A DNA stretch of 45,411 nt from assembly GCF_002954225.1 (NCBI RefSeq), contig NZ_PPTH01000006.1, positions 1-45,411 on the forward strand, in the 5' to 3' direction. The notes under the pieces are model-generated. The model did not search any database and was not told where the DNA came from. It saw only the letters and a program-made list of their open reading frames with translations. Source of the DNA: Arthrobacter ruber. Lineage in GTDB: Bacteria > Actinomycetota > Actinomycetes > Actinomycetales > Micrococcaceae. Shown in pieces: positions 1 to 7,304 of the stretch; the first letter of the stretch is position 1, and every line of letters begins with the position of its first letter. The translations under genes were made by a program, and so were the position numbers.

Positions 1-1
1 C

Positions 2-103
2 ACCAACAACGAAACCTGCACCACCAGTCGCTGCACCCAAACCTTCCAAGGTGGCACCCTCACCTGGACACCCACCAACGGCACCACCATCCGCTACAAG
101 TAA
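2..103 (+). CDS. C-terminal end of an LGFP-repeat-like wall protein (partial)
   Basis: Only the last 33 codons and a TAA stop lie in the window; the frame is open to the left edge. The residues fit the end of an LGFP repeat: two cysteines five residues apart, then QTFQGGTLTWTP and a final NGT motif. LGFP repeats are found in secreted actinobacterial proteins that bind or modify the cell wall, so a surface protein is the likely identity. The short length prevents a firm call. A very strong hairpin begins 4 bases after the stop, supporting this as a true gene end. Confidence 0.5.
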   Translation, partial: TNNETCTTSRCTQTFQGGTLTWTPTNGTTIRYK

Positions 104-106
104 GTG

Positions 107-146
107 CTCGGGGGATGCTACGGCGTAAGCCGTAGCATCCCCCGAG
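107..146 (+). terminator. Perfect 18-bp stem hairpin terminator
   Basis: Two 18-base arms (107-124 and 129-146) are exact reverse complements around a GTAA loop. The hairpin starts 4 bases after the stop of the LGFP-like gene. There is no clear T run, as is usual in high-GC actinobacteria. It can act in either direction. Confidence 0.8.
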
Positions 147-160
147 CAGCCTCAAGCAAA

Positions 161-199
161 GAAGAGCACCCCTGACCTTTCGGGTCAGGGGTGCTCTTC
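161..199 (-). terminator. 17-bp stem hairpin, terminator between convergent genes
   Basis: Arms 161-177 and 183-199 are exact reverse complements around a 5-base loop. Read on the minus strand the stem is followed by TTTGCTT, a weak U tract, so it probably ends the rmlA/glycosyltransferase transcript whose last stop is at 335. With the hairpin at 107-146 it forms a back-to-back pair that isolates the two convergent genes. The 135 bases from 200 to 334 hold nothing else I can support. Confidence 0.75.
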
Positions 200-334
200 A
201 TTCATCTCCCGGGTTCCCGGCTGTCGTGGACGACCCAGCCCGCTTCAGCGCCAGGGTCTTTGTCCATCGGCACAAGCCTCGACGAGTGACAAATCGCTCA
301 ACGAGTCGGCTGTGACCGTGGAGCCAGCGGACCG

Positions 335-1255
335 CTAGCGGCGCACCTGCGCCTGTCGATCGGCCGGCAGGGTCCCGACCAGTGTGCCGATCGACTCTTC
401 CCGTGGCGTTCGGAAGACAGCTTCGAAAACGCCCTTGGCGACCGATTTCGCCCACAGGGTCTTATCGGCAGCGTGAGAACCCTGTTTCAAGGCGTGGACG
501 ACGTAGAACGTGGAATCGAAGATCTTCCTCGGCAACGACAGTTCCGGATTGGCCTTGATTACCCAAATCTGATTGCGAAGATGGTAAAAGAGGCGCCCCT
601 TCATGTCCTTCGAGCCACCCGCGTTCATCGGGTGCTTGATCCTGCTCCTGCTCACCATCACGGCAGGAGCCAGCCTCGAAAGGCGAAGGGTGTATTCCAT
701 GTCGTCGATCCAGATGAAGTAGTCGCGCTGCGGCAAGTGGGTGGTCCGCGCGATGGCGACATTGACGAGCACGCCCACGAAAGTGGCAGCGCGGACTGCG
801 ATCGTGCCAATCTCCTGCGCCTTCAACTGATGCTTCATGTCGCTGCTGAGCACGGGCAAGTTGCCGGCGTTGGGCGAGCCGTCCTCATGGGTTGTCACCA
901 TGGAGGCAGCGAACGACAGTTGAACGTCGCTCGACTCGACCGCGCCCATCAGCTCTTCGAAGGAATCGAGGTCCGGCTCGCCGTCGTCATCCATGAGCCA
1001 TACGTAGTCGTGACCGCGTACCGCGGCGAGTTCGACGCCCCACGCGAACCCCCCTGCTCCACCCAGATTGGCTCCCGTCTCGAACAGGAACACCTGAGGA
1101 AACAGTTCGCGAACCATATCCGGTCCCCCATCGGTGGAGCCATTGTCCACCACGATGACTTCGTCCAGGGGCCGCGTCTGCTGAGTCAGCGCGAATAGGC
1201 ATTTCTCAAGCAGTTCCCTCCGGTTGTAGGAAACAACAACTGCTGCATTCGACAT
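335..1255 (-). CDS. GT2 glycosyltransferase, GlfT1-like galactofuranosyl/rhamnosyltransferase
   Basis: A 306-residue GT-A fold glycosyltransferase that should move a sugar from a nucleotide donor to a lipid-linked acceptor at the cytoplasmic membrane face. Visible motifs are the N-terminal AVVVSYNR strand, VVDNGSTDG, NLGGAGGFAWG near residue 70, the metal-binding VWLMDDDGEPD near residue 90, and an IWIDDMEY acid pair followed by RIKHP. NLGGAGGFA, the DDD triplet and DDxEY are shared with GlfT1 and GlfT2. Together with glf and glfT2 in the same locus, this suggests the galactan-initiating transferase; rhamnosyltransferase is the alternative. ATG at 1255 has AAGGA upstream; a GTG at 1267 also has a ribosome site and would add four residues. 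It lies 108 bases downstream of rmlA, probably in one transcript. Confidence 0.8.
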   Translation of the reverse strand: MSNAAVVVSYNRRELLEKCLFALTQQTRPLDEVIVVDNGSTDGGPDMVRELFPQVFLFETGANLGGAGGFAWGVELAAVRGHDYVWLMDDDGEPDLDSFEELMGAVESSDVQLSFAASMVTTHEDGSPNAGNLPVLSSDMKHQLKAQEIGTIAVRAATFVGVLVNVAIARTTHLPQRDYFIWIDDMEYTLRLSRLAPAVMVSRSRIKHPMNAGGSKDMKGRLFYHLRNQIWVIKANPELSLPRKIFDSTFYVVHALKQGSHAADKTLWAKSVAKGVFEAVFRTPREESIGTLVGTLPADRQAQVRR

Positions 1256-1294
1256 GATTTCCTTCACTTCTTCCCTTGCATCAACGCCTCGAGA

Positions 1295-1318
1295 CTGTCG
1301 GGCACAGGTTCCCGACAG
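1295..1318 (-). terminator. Hairpin between rmlA and the downstream glycosyltransferase
   Basis: An 8-bp perfect stem (1295-1302 with 1311-1318) and an 8-base loop sit in the 108-base gap after the rmlA stop. There is no T run. It may be a partial terminator or an mRNA-stabilising hairpin inside the operon. Confidence 0.4.
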
Positions 1319-1363
1319 CTCCGGGCTGAGGGATTGCTCGTACTGCTGTTCTCGGATGCCGTC

Positions 1364-2227
1364 CTACTGCTCGAGCAGTCCCATCAGGTACCGGCCGTAA
1401 CCACTCTTGATGAGCGGCCTGGCACGCTCCTCGAGGTCGTTGTCCGAGAGGTTACCGAGCCGCCAACTAATCTCCTCCGGGCACCCGATCGACAGCCCTT
1501 GACGCTTCTGAACCGTCCGGATGAACTCGGACGCCTCATTGAGGGAGTCGAAGGTGCCCGTGTCCAGCCAGGCCGTGCCCCTGGGCAGGATCTCGACTCG
1601 CAGTTTCCCGCGTTCGAGGTACACCCGGTTGACGTCGGTGATTTCGAGTTCGCCTCGTGGCGATGGCCGGAGGTTCGCAGCGATGTCGATGACGTCGTTG
1701 TCGTAGAAATACAGGCCCGGCACCGCGTAATGGCTCTTTGGCTGCTCCGGCTTTTCCTCGAGCGACACGGCCCGCCCGTCGCCGTCGAACTCCACGACGC
1801 CGTACGCGGTCGGATCTGCTACCCAGTAGCCGAAGACGGCTCCCCCGTCGATGTCTGCGAAGCGGCGCAGCTGCGTCCCCATCCCCTGGCCGTAGAAGAT
1901 GTTGTCACCCAGCACGAGGGCGACGGGACCGGACCCGATGTGATCGGCACCGAGGATGAAGGCCTGCGCCAGCCCATCCGGCGAAGGCTGTTGCGCATAG
2001 GTGAGACTGACCCCGAAGCGGCTTCCGTCGCCCAGCAGACGCTTGAACTGCTCGGCGTCGTGCGGGGTGGTGATGATCAGGATGTCCTTGATGCCCGCGA
2101 GGATCAGCGTCGACAACGGATAGTAGATCATCGGCTTGTCGTAGACAGGGACGAGCTGCTTGCTGACGCCAAGGGTGATCGGGTGGAGTCTGGACCCGGT
2201 CCCGCCGGCAAGGATTATTCCGCGCAT
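1364..2227 (-). CDS. rmlA: Glucose-1-phosphate thymidylyltransferase
   Basis: Joins dTTP and glucose-1-phosphate to dTDP-glucose, the first step of dTDP-L-rhamnose synthesis in the cytoplasm. The 287-residue protein begins [16 protein letters not shown], the nucleotide-binding signature of RmlA, followed by [27 protein letters not shown] and VSLEEKP with family spacing. The length matches the usual 285-295 residues. The open frame runs upstream to 2614, but that part is low complexity and includes a 24-bp DNA repeat, so I start at the family-typical MRG. In-frame ATGs at 2236 and 2239 would add three or four residues. rmlB, rmlC and rmlD are not in this window. The product presumably feeds the rhamnosyltransferase-like genes nearby. 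Confidence 0.95.
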   Translation of the reverse strand: MRGIILAGGTGSRLHPITLGVSKQLVPVYDKPMIYYPLSTLILAGIKDILIITTPHDAEQFKRLLGDGSRFGVSLTYAQQPSPDGLAQAFILGADHIGSGPVALVLGDNIFYGQGMGTQLRRFADIDGGAVFGYWVADPTAYGVVEFDGDGRAVSLEEKPEQPKSHYAVPGLYFYDNDVIDIAANLRPSPRGELEITDVNRVYLERGKLRVEILPRGTAWLDTGTFDSLNEASEFIRTVQKRQGLSIGCPEEISWRLGNLSDNDLEERARPLIKSGYGRYLMGLLEQ

Positions 2228-2271
2228 GATCGCCATCATCTCGGTCTTCCGCTCGGAACAGCAAGTTCGGC

Positions 2272-2319
2272 GCGCGCTAGCAGCAGAAGTCCGTCGCGCG
2301 CTAGCAGCAGAAGTCTGTC
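2272..2319. repeat. Two tandem copies of a 24-bp repeat
   Basis: Copies at 2272-2295 and 2296-2319 differ at one base. They lie in the divergent space between rmlA (minus) and the DPM1-like gene (plus), upstream of both starts. Each copy carries the self-complementary hexamer GCTAGC. The unit is a multiple of three, so open frames pass through it on both strands, which is why the open frames here appear extended. Confidence 0.85.
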
Positions 2320-2438
2320 GCCCGTCATTCATGCACTGCTGCAGGAGACGGTCCGGCAGCCGGGGAACGGGCGGCCGTTGCAGAGCCTCCAGACGCCAGG
2401 CAGCCGGGCGAGCGCAAGCAATATGGGATACTGAGGCA

Positions 2439-3104
2439 GTGAATCGCACCTGGGTCGTCATACCGATGTACAACGAAGCAACCGTCGTCGGCTCGGTCAT
2501 CCAGAGCCTTCGCACTGTGTTTCCGCAGGTGGTATGTGTCGATGACGGCAGTTCCGACGGCTCACAGGACATCGCCCGGACAGCTGGGGCGGTCGTCGTG
2601 CAGCACCCCATCAACCTCGGCCAGGGGGCGGCCCTTCAGACCGGCATCGAGTTCGCGCTACAGGATCCCGGGATGCGCAATGTCGTGACGTTCGACGCCG
2701 ATGGGCAGCACCGCATCGTCGACGCGGCAGCGATGGTGGCGCGACTGGACGCGGGAGAAGCGGACATCGTCCTCGGGTCCAGATTCCTCGACGATAGGAC
2801 GCAGATCGGGCCCATGAAGCGGCTCGTGCTCAAGACCGCCGCCGTGCAGTCCCGCATGGCGACGGGACTCGATCTGACCGACGCCCACAACGGCCTGCGA
2901 GCCATGAACCGTGAGGTCGCCTCGAAGCTCCACCTGACCCAGAACCGCATGGCCCATGCCTCAGAACTGGTCCACCAGATCGCGGAGATGAAACTGCGGT
3001 GGGTGGAGCACCCTGTCGAGATCATCTACACCGATTACTCCAAGTCCAAGGGGCAGTCGCTGCTGAACTCCGTCAACATCCTCGCCGAACTCTTCTTTAG
3101 GTGA
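2439..3104 (+). CDS. DPM1-like GT2 (polyprenyl-phosphate glycosyltransferase)
   Basis: A 221-residue GT2 enzyme of the dolichyl/polyprenyl-phosphate mannose synthase type, expected to transfer a sugar from a nucleotide donor to a lipid phosphate on the inner membrane face. Motifs: VVIPMYNEA at residues 6-14, VDDGSSDGS at 34-42, [12 protein letters not shown] at about 59-70 and the metal-binding DADGQH at 86-91. There is no C-terminal membrane domain, so membrane anchoring may come from the DUF2304 protein that starts 4 bases downstream. The start is a GTG with GAGG just upstream; the longer open frame to 2160 runs through the promoter repeat and is rejected. DPM1-like plus DUF2304 is a recurrent actinobacterial pair. 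Confidence 0.9.
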   Translation: MNRTWVVIPMYNEATVVGSVIQSLRTVFPQVVCVDDGSSDGSQDIARTAGAVVVQHPINLGQGAALQTGIEFALQDPGMRNVVTFDADGQHRIVDAAAMVARLDAGEADIVLGSRFLDDRTQIGPMKRLVLKTAAVQSRMATGLDLTDAHNGLRAMNREVASKLHLTQNRMAHASELVHQIAEMKLRWVEHPVEIIYTDYSKSKGQSLLNSVNILAELFFR

Positions 3105-3108
3105 TCCC

Positions 3109-3462
3109 GTGCTGCTGATAGTCCAAATCGTCCTAGTTCTCGCCGTCATCCTGGTGTCGTTCGTGCTGATGCGCGGCGGAGCCAACGCCCGTCACCTGGC
3201 GATCCGCCGGATCATGCTCATGATCTTCGCCGTGGCAGCCGTCGCCTCGATCTTCTTCCCCCATGTCCTGACGTCCTTGGCGTCCTTCCTGGGGGTCGGC
3301 CGGGGCACCGATCTGGTGCTCTACGCGACGATCGTCAGCTTCTTCGTCTTCATGGCGACGACGTACCAGCGCTTCCGGCACGCCGAGAACGCCCTGACGG
3401 CACTGTCCCGGCGGATCGCGCTGGACGAGGCTCCGAAGCCCTGGGCAGACGACCGCCGCTGA
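3109..3462 (+). CDS. DUF2304 small membrane protein
   Basis: A 117-residue protein with three predicted membrane helices: residues about 2-20, 33-55 and 66-87. A charged C-terminal tail contains an RFRHAENALTAL amphipathic stretch. Layout and neighbourhood match DUF2304, a small membrane family usually found directly after DPM1-like glycosyltransferases. It probably anchors or assists the upstream enzyme (inference). The start is GTG, 4 bases after the upstream stop, so the two are likely translated together. The 73 bases to the next, convergent, gene hold no clear terminator. Confidence 0.8.
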   Translation: MLLIVQIVLVLAVILVSFVLMRGGANARHLAIRRIMLMIFAVAAVASIFFPHVLTSLASFLGVGRGTDLVLYATIVSFFVFMATTYQRFRHAENALTALSRRIALDEAPKPWADDRR

Positions 3463-3535
3463 TCCCGCACCCCACGACGTCCCGCCCGCGTCCATCCCGC
3501 CGAGCGCGGCTCCTAGCTGTCCTGACTCAGTACGC

Positions 3536-4420
3536 CTAGCGGACGACGTGCCGCGTGAGGCTCGAGATCGACGCCTTGCGCCCCTTGAACAATGACGTTG
3601 CGAGCAGAGCCGCCGCGTTCAGGCGCGATGTGATGTGCAGCGACGCCGCTCGGGCTGCCTTGGGCCAGCCGAGGGCCGCGAATCGCTCGGCCTCGATCTC
3701 GAAGAACCGGCGTTCCTCGTCGAACCGTCGGCCGTCGAGCGCCCGCACGGAGGAGTCCGATCCCGAGTGGCGGCGGTACAGGAAGGCCAGCTCAGGCTGC
3801 AGCACCATCGTGCCACCGTCGGCGGCGATGTCGAGCAGGAGGGCAAGATCCTGCACGACGTCGAACTCCGGGCGGAAGCCGATCCGGGTGATCGTCCCGG
3901 AGCGCCACGCCAGGGACGGGAAGTAGTGCCAGCCGGCATGCAGCAGGCTCGTGGCGAGGCGCTCGCCCTGCAGCACGGTCGGCGTCGGAGCGCCCGGCAT
4001 CGCGACGCTCTTCACCCGGTCCACGAGCGGCGCTACGGCGGTGCCGTTCTCGTCGATGACCTGCACACCCGGCTGCACGACGTCGGCGGCAGGGAATGCG
4101 GCGAAGGTGTCGACGACAGTCTGCAGGTAGTTCGGCAGCATCAGGTCGTCGGCGCCCATGATGACGGTCAAGGGCGCCTCCACCAGCTCGAGTGCGCGCC
4201 TGTAGTTCGCGTTCGCCCCGAGGTTCGACGCATTGCGCTGGTAGGAGACCCGTTCGTCGTCGAGCTCACCGAACCAGCGGGCGGGCTCCGGGTCGGGGTA
4301 CCCGTCGTCCACCACGACCAGCCGCCAGTCTTGGAACTGCTGACTCAGAACGCTGCGTGCAGCCTTCTTCATGAGTTCGACATCCCCGTAGTAGGGGAAC
4401 AGGACGTCAACGGAGGCCAT
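3536..4420 (-). CDS. GT2 family glycosyltransferase
   Basis: A 294-residue GT2 enzyme. The nucleotide-sugar-binding part is clear: VDVLFPYYGDVELMKKAARSV at the N terminus, VVVDDGYPD at 36-43, and the DxD-type metal site GADDLM at 88-93, with a YRRHSGSD segment late in the protein. Donor and acceptor cannot be told from sequence. ATG at 4420 begins the conserved fold; the open frame continues to 4540, but that section crosses the probable promoter and encodes nothing GT-like. It is transcribed alone, convergent with DUF2304 and divergent from the next gene cluster. Confidence 0.85.
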   Translation of the reverse strand: MASVDVLFPYYGDVELMKKAARSVLSQQFQDWRLVVVDDGYPDPEPARWFGELDDERVSYQRNASNLGANANYRRALELVEAPLTVIMGADDLMLPNYLQTVVDTFAAFPAADVVQPGVQVIDENGTAVAPLVDRVKSVAMPGAPTPTVLQGERLATSLLHAGWHYFPSLAWRSGTITRIGFRPEFDVVQDLALLLDIAADGGTMVLQPELAFLYRRHSGSDSSVRALDGRRFDEERRFFEIEAERFAALGWPKAARAASLHITSRLNAAALLATSLFKGRKASISSLTRHVVR

Positions 4421-4475
4421 GGAGAACTTTCTGCAGGAGAACGGACGGGACAGATACATCCCGAACAACAGTTCA

Positions 4476-4505
4476 ACTATAGGGATGGAGATTGTATGAA
4501 GTGAA
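4476..4505 (-). promoter_or_regulatory. Probable promoter of the minus-strand GT2
   Basis: On the minus strand a TTCACT -35 (4500-4505) and a TATAGT -10 (4476-4481) are 18 bases apart, ending about 55 bases before the ATG at 4420. The intergenic stretch 4421-4553 is clearly AT-richer than its flanks. No equally good box was seen for the divergent plus-strand gene. Confidence 0.4.
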
Positions 4506-4553
4506 AAAGCACGTTGGGTAGACTCGACCGGGATCATCAACGGCTAGGACAGG

Positions 4554-5342
4554 ATGGGCATGGGAGCGGGCCAACACTCCGACGAGGAGAGCAGCGTTCG
4601 CGCCAGCGTATGCATGGCGTCCTACAACGGATCGGCTCATGTGGTCGAACAGCTGGAATCGATCCTGGCCCAGCTGGGACCGGAGGACGAGGTCGTCGTG
4701 GTCGACGACGCCTCCACGGACGCCTCGGCCGACGTCATCGCGGCTCTTCAGGACGGACGCATCCGTCTCATCCGCTCCCCCGCGAACCGCGGCTACGTGA
4801 GGACCTTCGAAGCCGCGCTGACCGCGAGCCGGGGTCGGTACATCTTCCTCTCGGACCAGGACGACATCTGGCTGCCCGGACGCCTCGACCTCATGCTCGA
4901 CGCACTAACCGTGTCGCCCGTCGTCGCCAGCAATTTCTCCTTCTTCGGCCAGGCCCCCCGCGCCATCGAGTCGCTCCGCCTCAAGGCGGCGGACAGCACG
5001 AGGAGGTGGACGAACCTGCTGCTGCTCTGGATCGGGGTGCGCCCCTACTACGGGTGCGCCATGGCGTTCCGTCGCGACATGGCCCCCTTGATACTGCCGT
5101 TTCCCGTTTTCCTTCAAGAGACCCATGACCAGTGGATCGCCATGGTCGGCAATCTTGCCGGTGGCATTCGGCACCTCGAACAGGACACGCTGTCGCGCAG
5201 GCTGCATGATACGAACACGACGCCGAAGACGGTCCGGTCGCCGCTGCTGATTCTTCGCTCCAGGATCATGCTCGCCCGGGCGTTCCTCGTCGCGGTGCAG
5301 CGTGTCCGGCGGTACCGGAGGCAGGAGACACCCCGTGGATGA
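4554..5342 (+). CDS. GT2 family glycosyltransferase (rhamnosyltransferase-like)
   Basis: A 262-residue GT2 enzyme, first of a plus-strand run of four genes. VCMASYNGSAHVVEQLESIL opens the fold at about residue 19, VVVVDDASTDAS spans 47-58, NRGYVRTFEAAL follows, and the metal-binding SDQDDIW is at 100-106. A later QETHDQWIA segment resembles the catalytic EHDxW region of Gram-positive rhamnosyl/galactosyltransferases. The C terminus is basic. A second in-frame ATG lies 6 bases in, and both are preceded by AGGACAGG. It overlaps the next gene by 8 bases, implying translational coupling. The exact sugar is unknown. Confidence 0.85.
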   Translation: MGMGAGQHSDEESSVRASVCMASYNGSAHVVEQLESILAQLGPEDEVVVVDDASTDASADVIAALQDGRIRLIRSPANRGYVRTFEAALTASRGRYIFLSDQDDIWLPGRLDLMLDALTVSPVVASNFSFFGQAPRAIESLRLKAADSTRRWTNLLLLWIGVRPYYGCAMAFRRDMAPLILPFPVFLQETHDQWIAMVGNLAGGIRHLEQDTLSRRLHDTNTTPKTVRSPLLILRSRIMLARAFLVAVQRVRRYRRQETPRG

Positions 5343-6327
5343 TTTCTCCGGGAGCTTCGGGATCGTGGCGCTCGCCGCCTATCGGCCACCCGAGCGGCTC
5401 TTCGCACGCCAGCTGCTGTCCATCCAGGCTCAGACGCACAGGGATTTCCGGTGCCTGATCTCCGTCGACGGGGACCACGAACAGGTCGCGAGGACCGTCG
5501 AACGGATCTGCGGCGGGGACGAGCGCTTCGAGGTGATCGGCTTCGACGACCGACAGGGCTTCTACGGCAACTTCGAGCGCGTGCTCCGGGCGGTTCCACC
5601 GACGGCGCGGTGGATTGCCCTCAGCGACCAGGACGACTACTGGTATCCCGAGAAACTGGCGGCACTGCTGCCCCACCTCGCGGAGAACTCGCTGGTGTCC
5701 GGGCAGGCGCGCGTGGTGGGCGACGACGGACGCGTGCTCACCACCTCCACCGGGCGGCGGCGGGTGCAACTCGTCGATCTCTTCACGGAGAACCAGGTCA
5801 CCGGTTCGCTCAGCGTCCTTCGCGCCGACCTCCTATCCGTCGCTCTCCCCTTCCCACGGCTCAACACCCCAGCGCAGTACCACGACCACTGGCTGGGTGT
5901 CTGCGCCGGTGCCGCCCGGGGCTTCACCGTGGTCGACGCCCTCGTGCAGGACTACATCCAGCACGAGGACAACGTCGTGGGCGAGAATCGCACAGGCGTC
6001 ACGCATCTCGTGTCCCGGGTCCAGGAATTGGGGCGCCGGTTCGAGGGATCGGCGTCGCCTGCGGCGCTCGCCCGGTTCCTCGCCGCGGCCGGAATCGGTT
6101 GGCGGTCCCTGATGGCCGACACGCTCGCGGCGAGGACACCGGTGAGGACTGCGGAGCTCGGCACGGCGGTGGCCGCCTACTCGTCCGGCGCACGCCGCGG
6201 CGCCGCAGCCCTCGCTGTCGCTCGCGGCGTTCGGCGGGGGACGGTACCGCTGCGGCGCGCCGCCGAACTCGCGGCGAGCCTCGCCGCTGCCGCCGTCGTC
6301 GGCCGGCGTGTCGGAGGAAGGCCGTGA
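5335..6327 (+). CDS. GT2 family glycosyltransferase
   Basis: A 330-residue GT2 enzyme, clearly a relative of the preceding gene: IVALAAYRPPERLFARQLLSI at the N terminus, GFYGNFERVL, metal site SDQDDYWYP at 97-105, and a QYHDHWLGV segment matching the DHW acceptor/catalytic region. The alanine-rich C-terminal 60 residues are poorly conserved. The start is GTG at 5335 with AGGAG 9 bases upstream, inside the end of the previous gene; the open frame begins at 5302 but lacks a ribosome site there. The stop overlaps the next start as GTGA. Two consecutive related enzymes suggest successive additions to one repeat unit or a duplication. Confidence 0.85.
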   Translation: MDDFSGSFGIVALAAYRPPERLFARQLLSIQAQTHRDFRCLISVDGDHEQVARTVERICGGDERFEVIGFDDRQGFYGNFERVLRAVPPTARWIALSDQDDYWYPEKLAALLPHLAENSLVSGQARVVGDDGRVLTTSTGRRRVQLVDLFTENQVTGSLSVLRADLLSVALPFPRLNTPAQYHDHWLGVCAGAARGFTVVDALVQDYIQHEDNVVGENRTGVTHLVSRVQELGRRFEGSASPAALARFLAAAGIGWRSLMADTLAARTPVRTAELGTAVAAYSSGARRGAAALAVARGVRRGTVPLRRAAELAASLAAAAVVGRRVGGRP

Positions 6328-7238
6328 GCGGCCCGGTCGTCGTCGCGGTGATCAGCAGCTTCCGCCCGTCCGAAGCCGTCCTCGTACGGTATGGGGCCCT
6401 GGTCGGCCAGGTCTCCGCCGTCGTGGTCGCGGACGACGGCTCCGGGCCGGCCGCCGAAGGAGTCCTCGGGAGCCTGGAGGCGTTGGGAGCCGACGTCGTC
6501 CGACGGGACACCAATGACGGGATCGCCGTCACCCTGAATGCCGGGATCGCCCGGGCACGCTCCCACCACGGCGCCGAGTGGATCCTCACGCTCGACCAGG
6601 ACACGAGCCTGGCTCCCCACTACGTCGAGCAACTGCTGGCGACTGCCCGCGCGGCGCTCGGGGCGGGCCTGCCCGTGGGCAGCGTCTCCTACGCCGAGCA
6701 GAACGGGCGCCCGGTGGCCCGGCTCGGGACCGAGCACGGCTACGACCTAGCCTACGACCCCATGCAGTCGGGTCTCCTCCTGCCGGTCTCCACTCTCGAC
6801 ACCGTCGGCGGGCTCCGCGAGGACCTCTTTATCGACTGGGTGGACACCGAGTTCAACGAACGGGTGCGTGCAGCCGGCCTCTTGACGATCGTCGCCCCCG
6901 GTACCGATCTGGACCATTCACTTGGCTCAATGCGGCCCCTGACAATCCTGGGGCGCCCTGTGACGCGCCATGGGAAGCAGCTGTCGGTCGCCTATCATCC
7001 GCCCTTCAGGACCTATTACATGAGCCGCAACGCCGTGCTGGTCACCCGGCGTTCGTTCTCCCGCCATCCGCGCTGGACCGCATCACGGCTCGCCCACGAC
7101 CTGATCGGGCACGCCGCAAGAGTCGTCGTCGGGCCGCAGCGCCGGGGCCACCTGCTGGCCATTGCGGCAGGCGCGCTCCACGGCCTGCGCGGTCGATCCG
7201 GCAAGATCCCGGCACCACTCCTCCAACACCTGTCCTGA
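6324..7238 (+). CDS. GT2 glycosyltransferase, RfbF-type rhamnosyltransferase-like
   Basis: A 304-residue GT2 enzyme with the layout of the RfbF/WbbL rhamnosyltransferase subfamily: AVISSFRPSEAVLVRYGAL at the start, VVVADDGSG at about 33-41, NDGIAVTLNAGI, the metal site LTLDQDTSL at 88-96, and the characteristic LFIDWVDTEFNERVRAAG acid pair, followed by LDHSLG. With rmlA in the same locus a dTDP-rhamnose donor is plausible but not proven. The GTG start overlaps the upstream stop by 4 bases. The longer open frame to 5451 reads an alternative frame of the previous gene and is rejected. A 66-base gap leads to the flippase. Confidence 0.88.
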   Translation: MSGPVVVAVISSFRPSEAVLVRYGALVGQVSAVVVADDGSGPAAEGVLGSLEALGADVVRRDTNDGIAVTLNAGIARARSHHGAEWILTLDQDTSLAPHYVEQLLATARAALGAGLPVGSVSYAEQNGRPVARLGTEHGYDLAYDPMQSGLLLPVSTLDTVGGLREDLFIDWVDTEFNERVRAAGLLTIVAPGTDLDHSLGSMRPLTILGRPVTRHGKQLSVAYHPPFRTYYMSRNAVLVTRRSFSRHPRWTASRLAHDLIGHAARVVVGPQRRGHLLAIAAGALHGLRGRSGKIPAPLLQHLS

Positions 7239-7304
7239 CCGGTCCGCGAGCCTGATGGCCCGCGTCCGACCGGTACCGCCTCCCTGAGACCCGTTAGGCA
7301 CCAT

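Noticed and set aside
2228..2614. N-terminal extension of rmlA by up to 129 residues
   Set aside because: Residues are low complexity and repeat-derived; RmlA proteins begin at MRGIILAGG.
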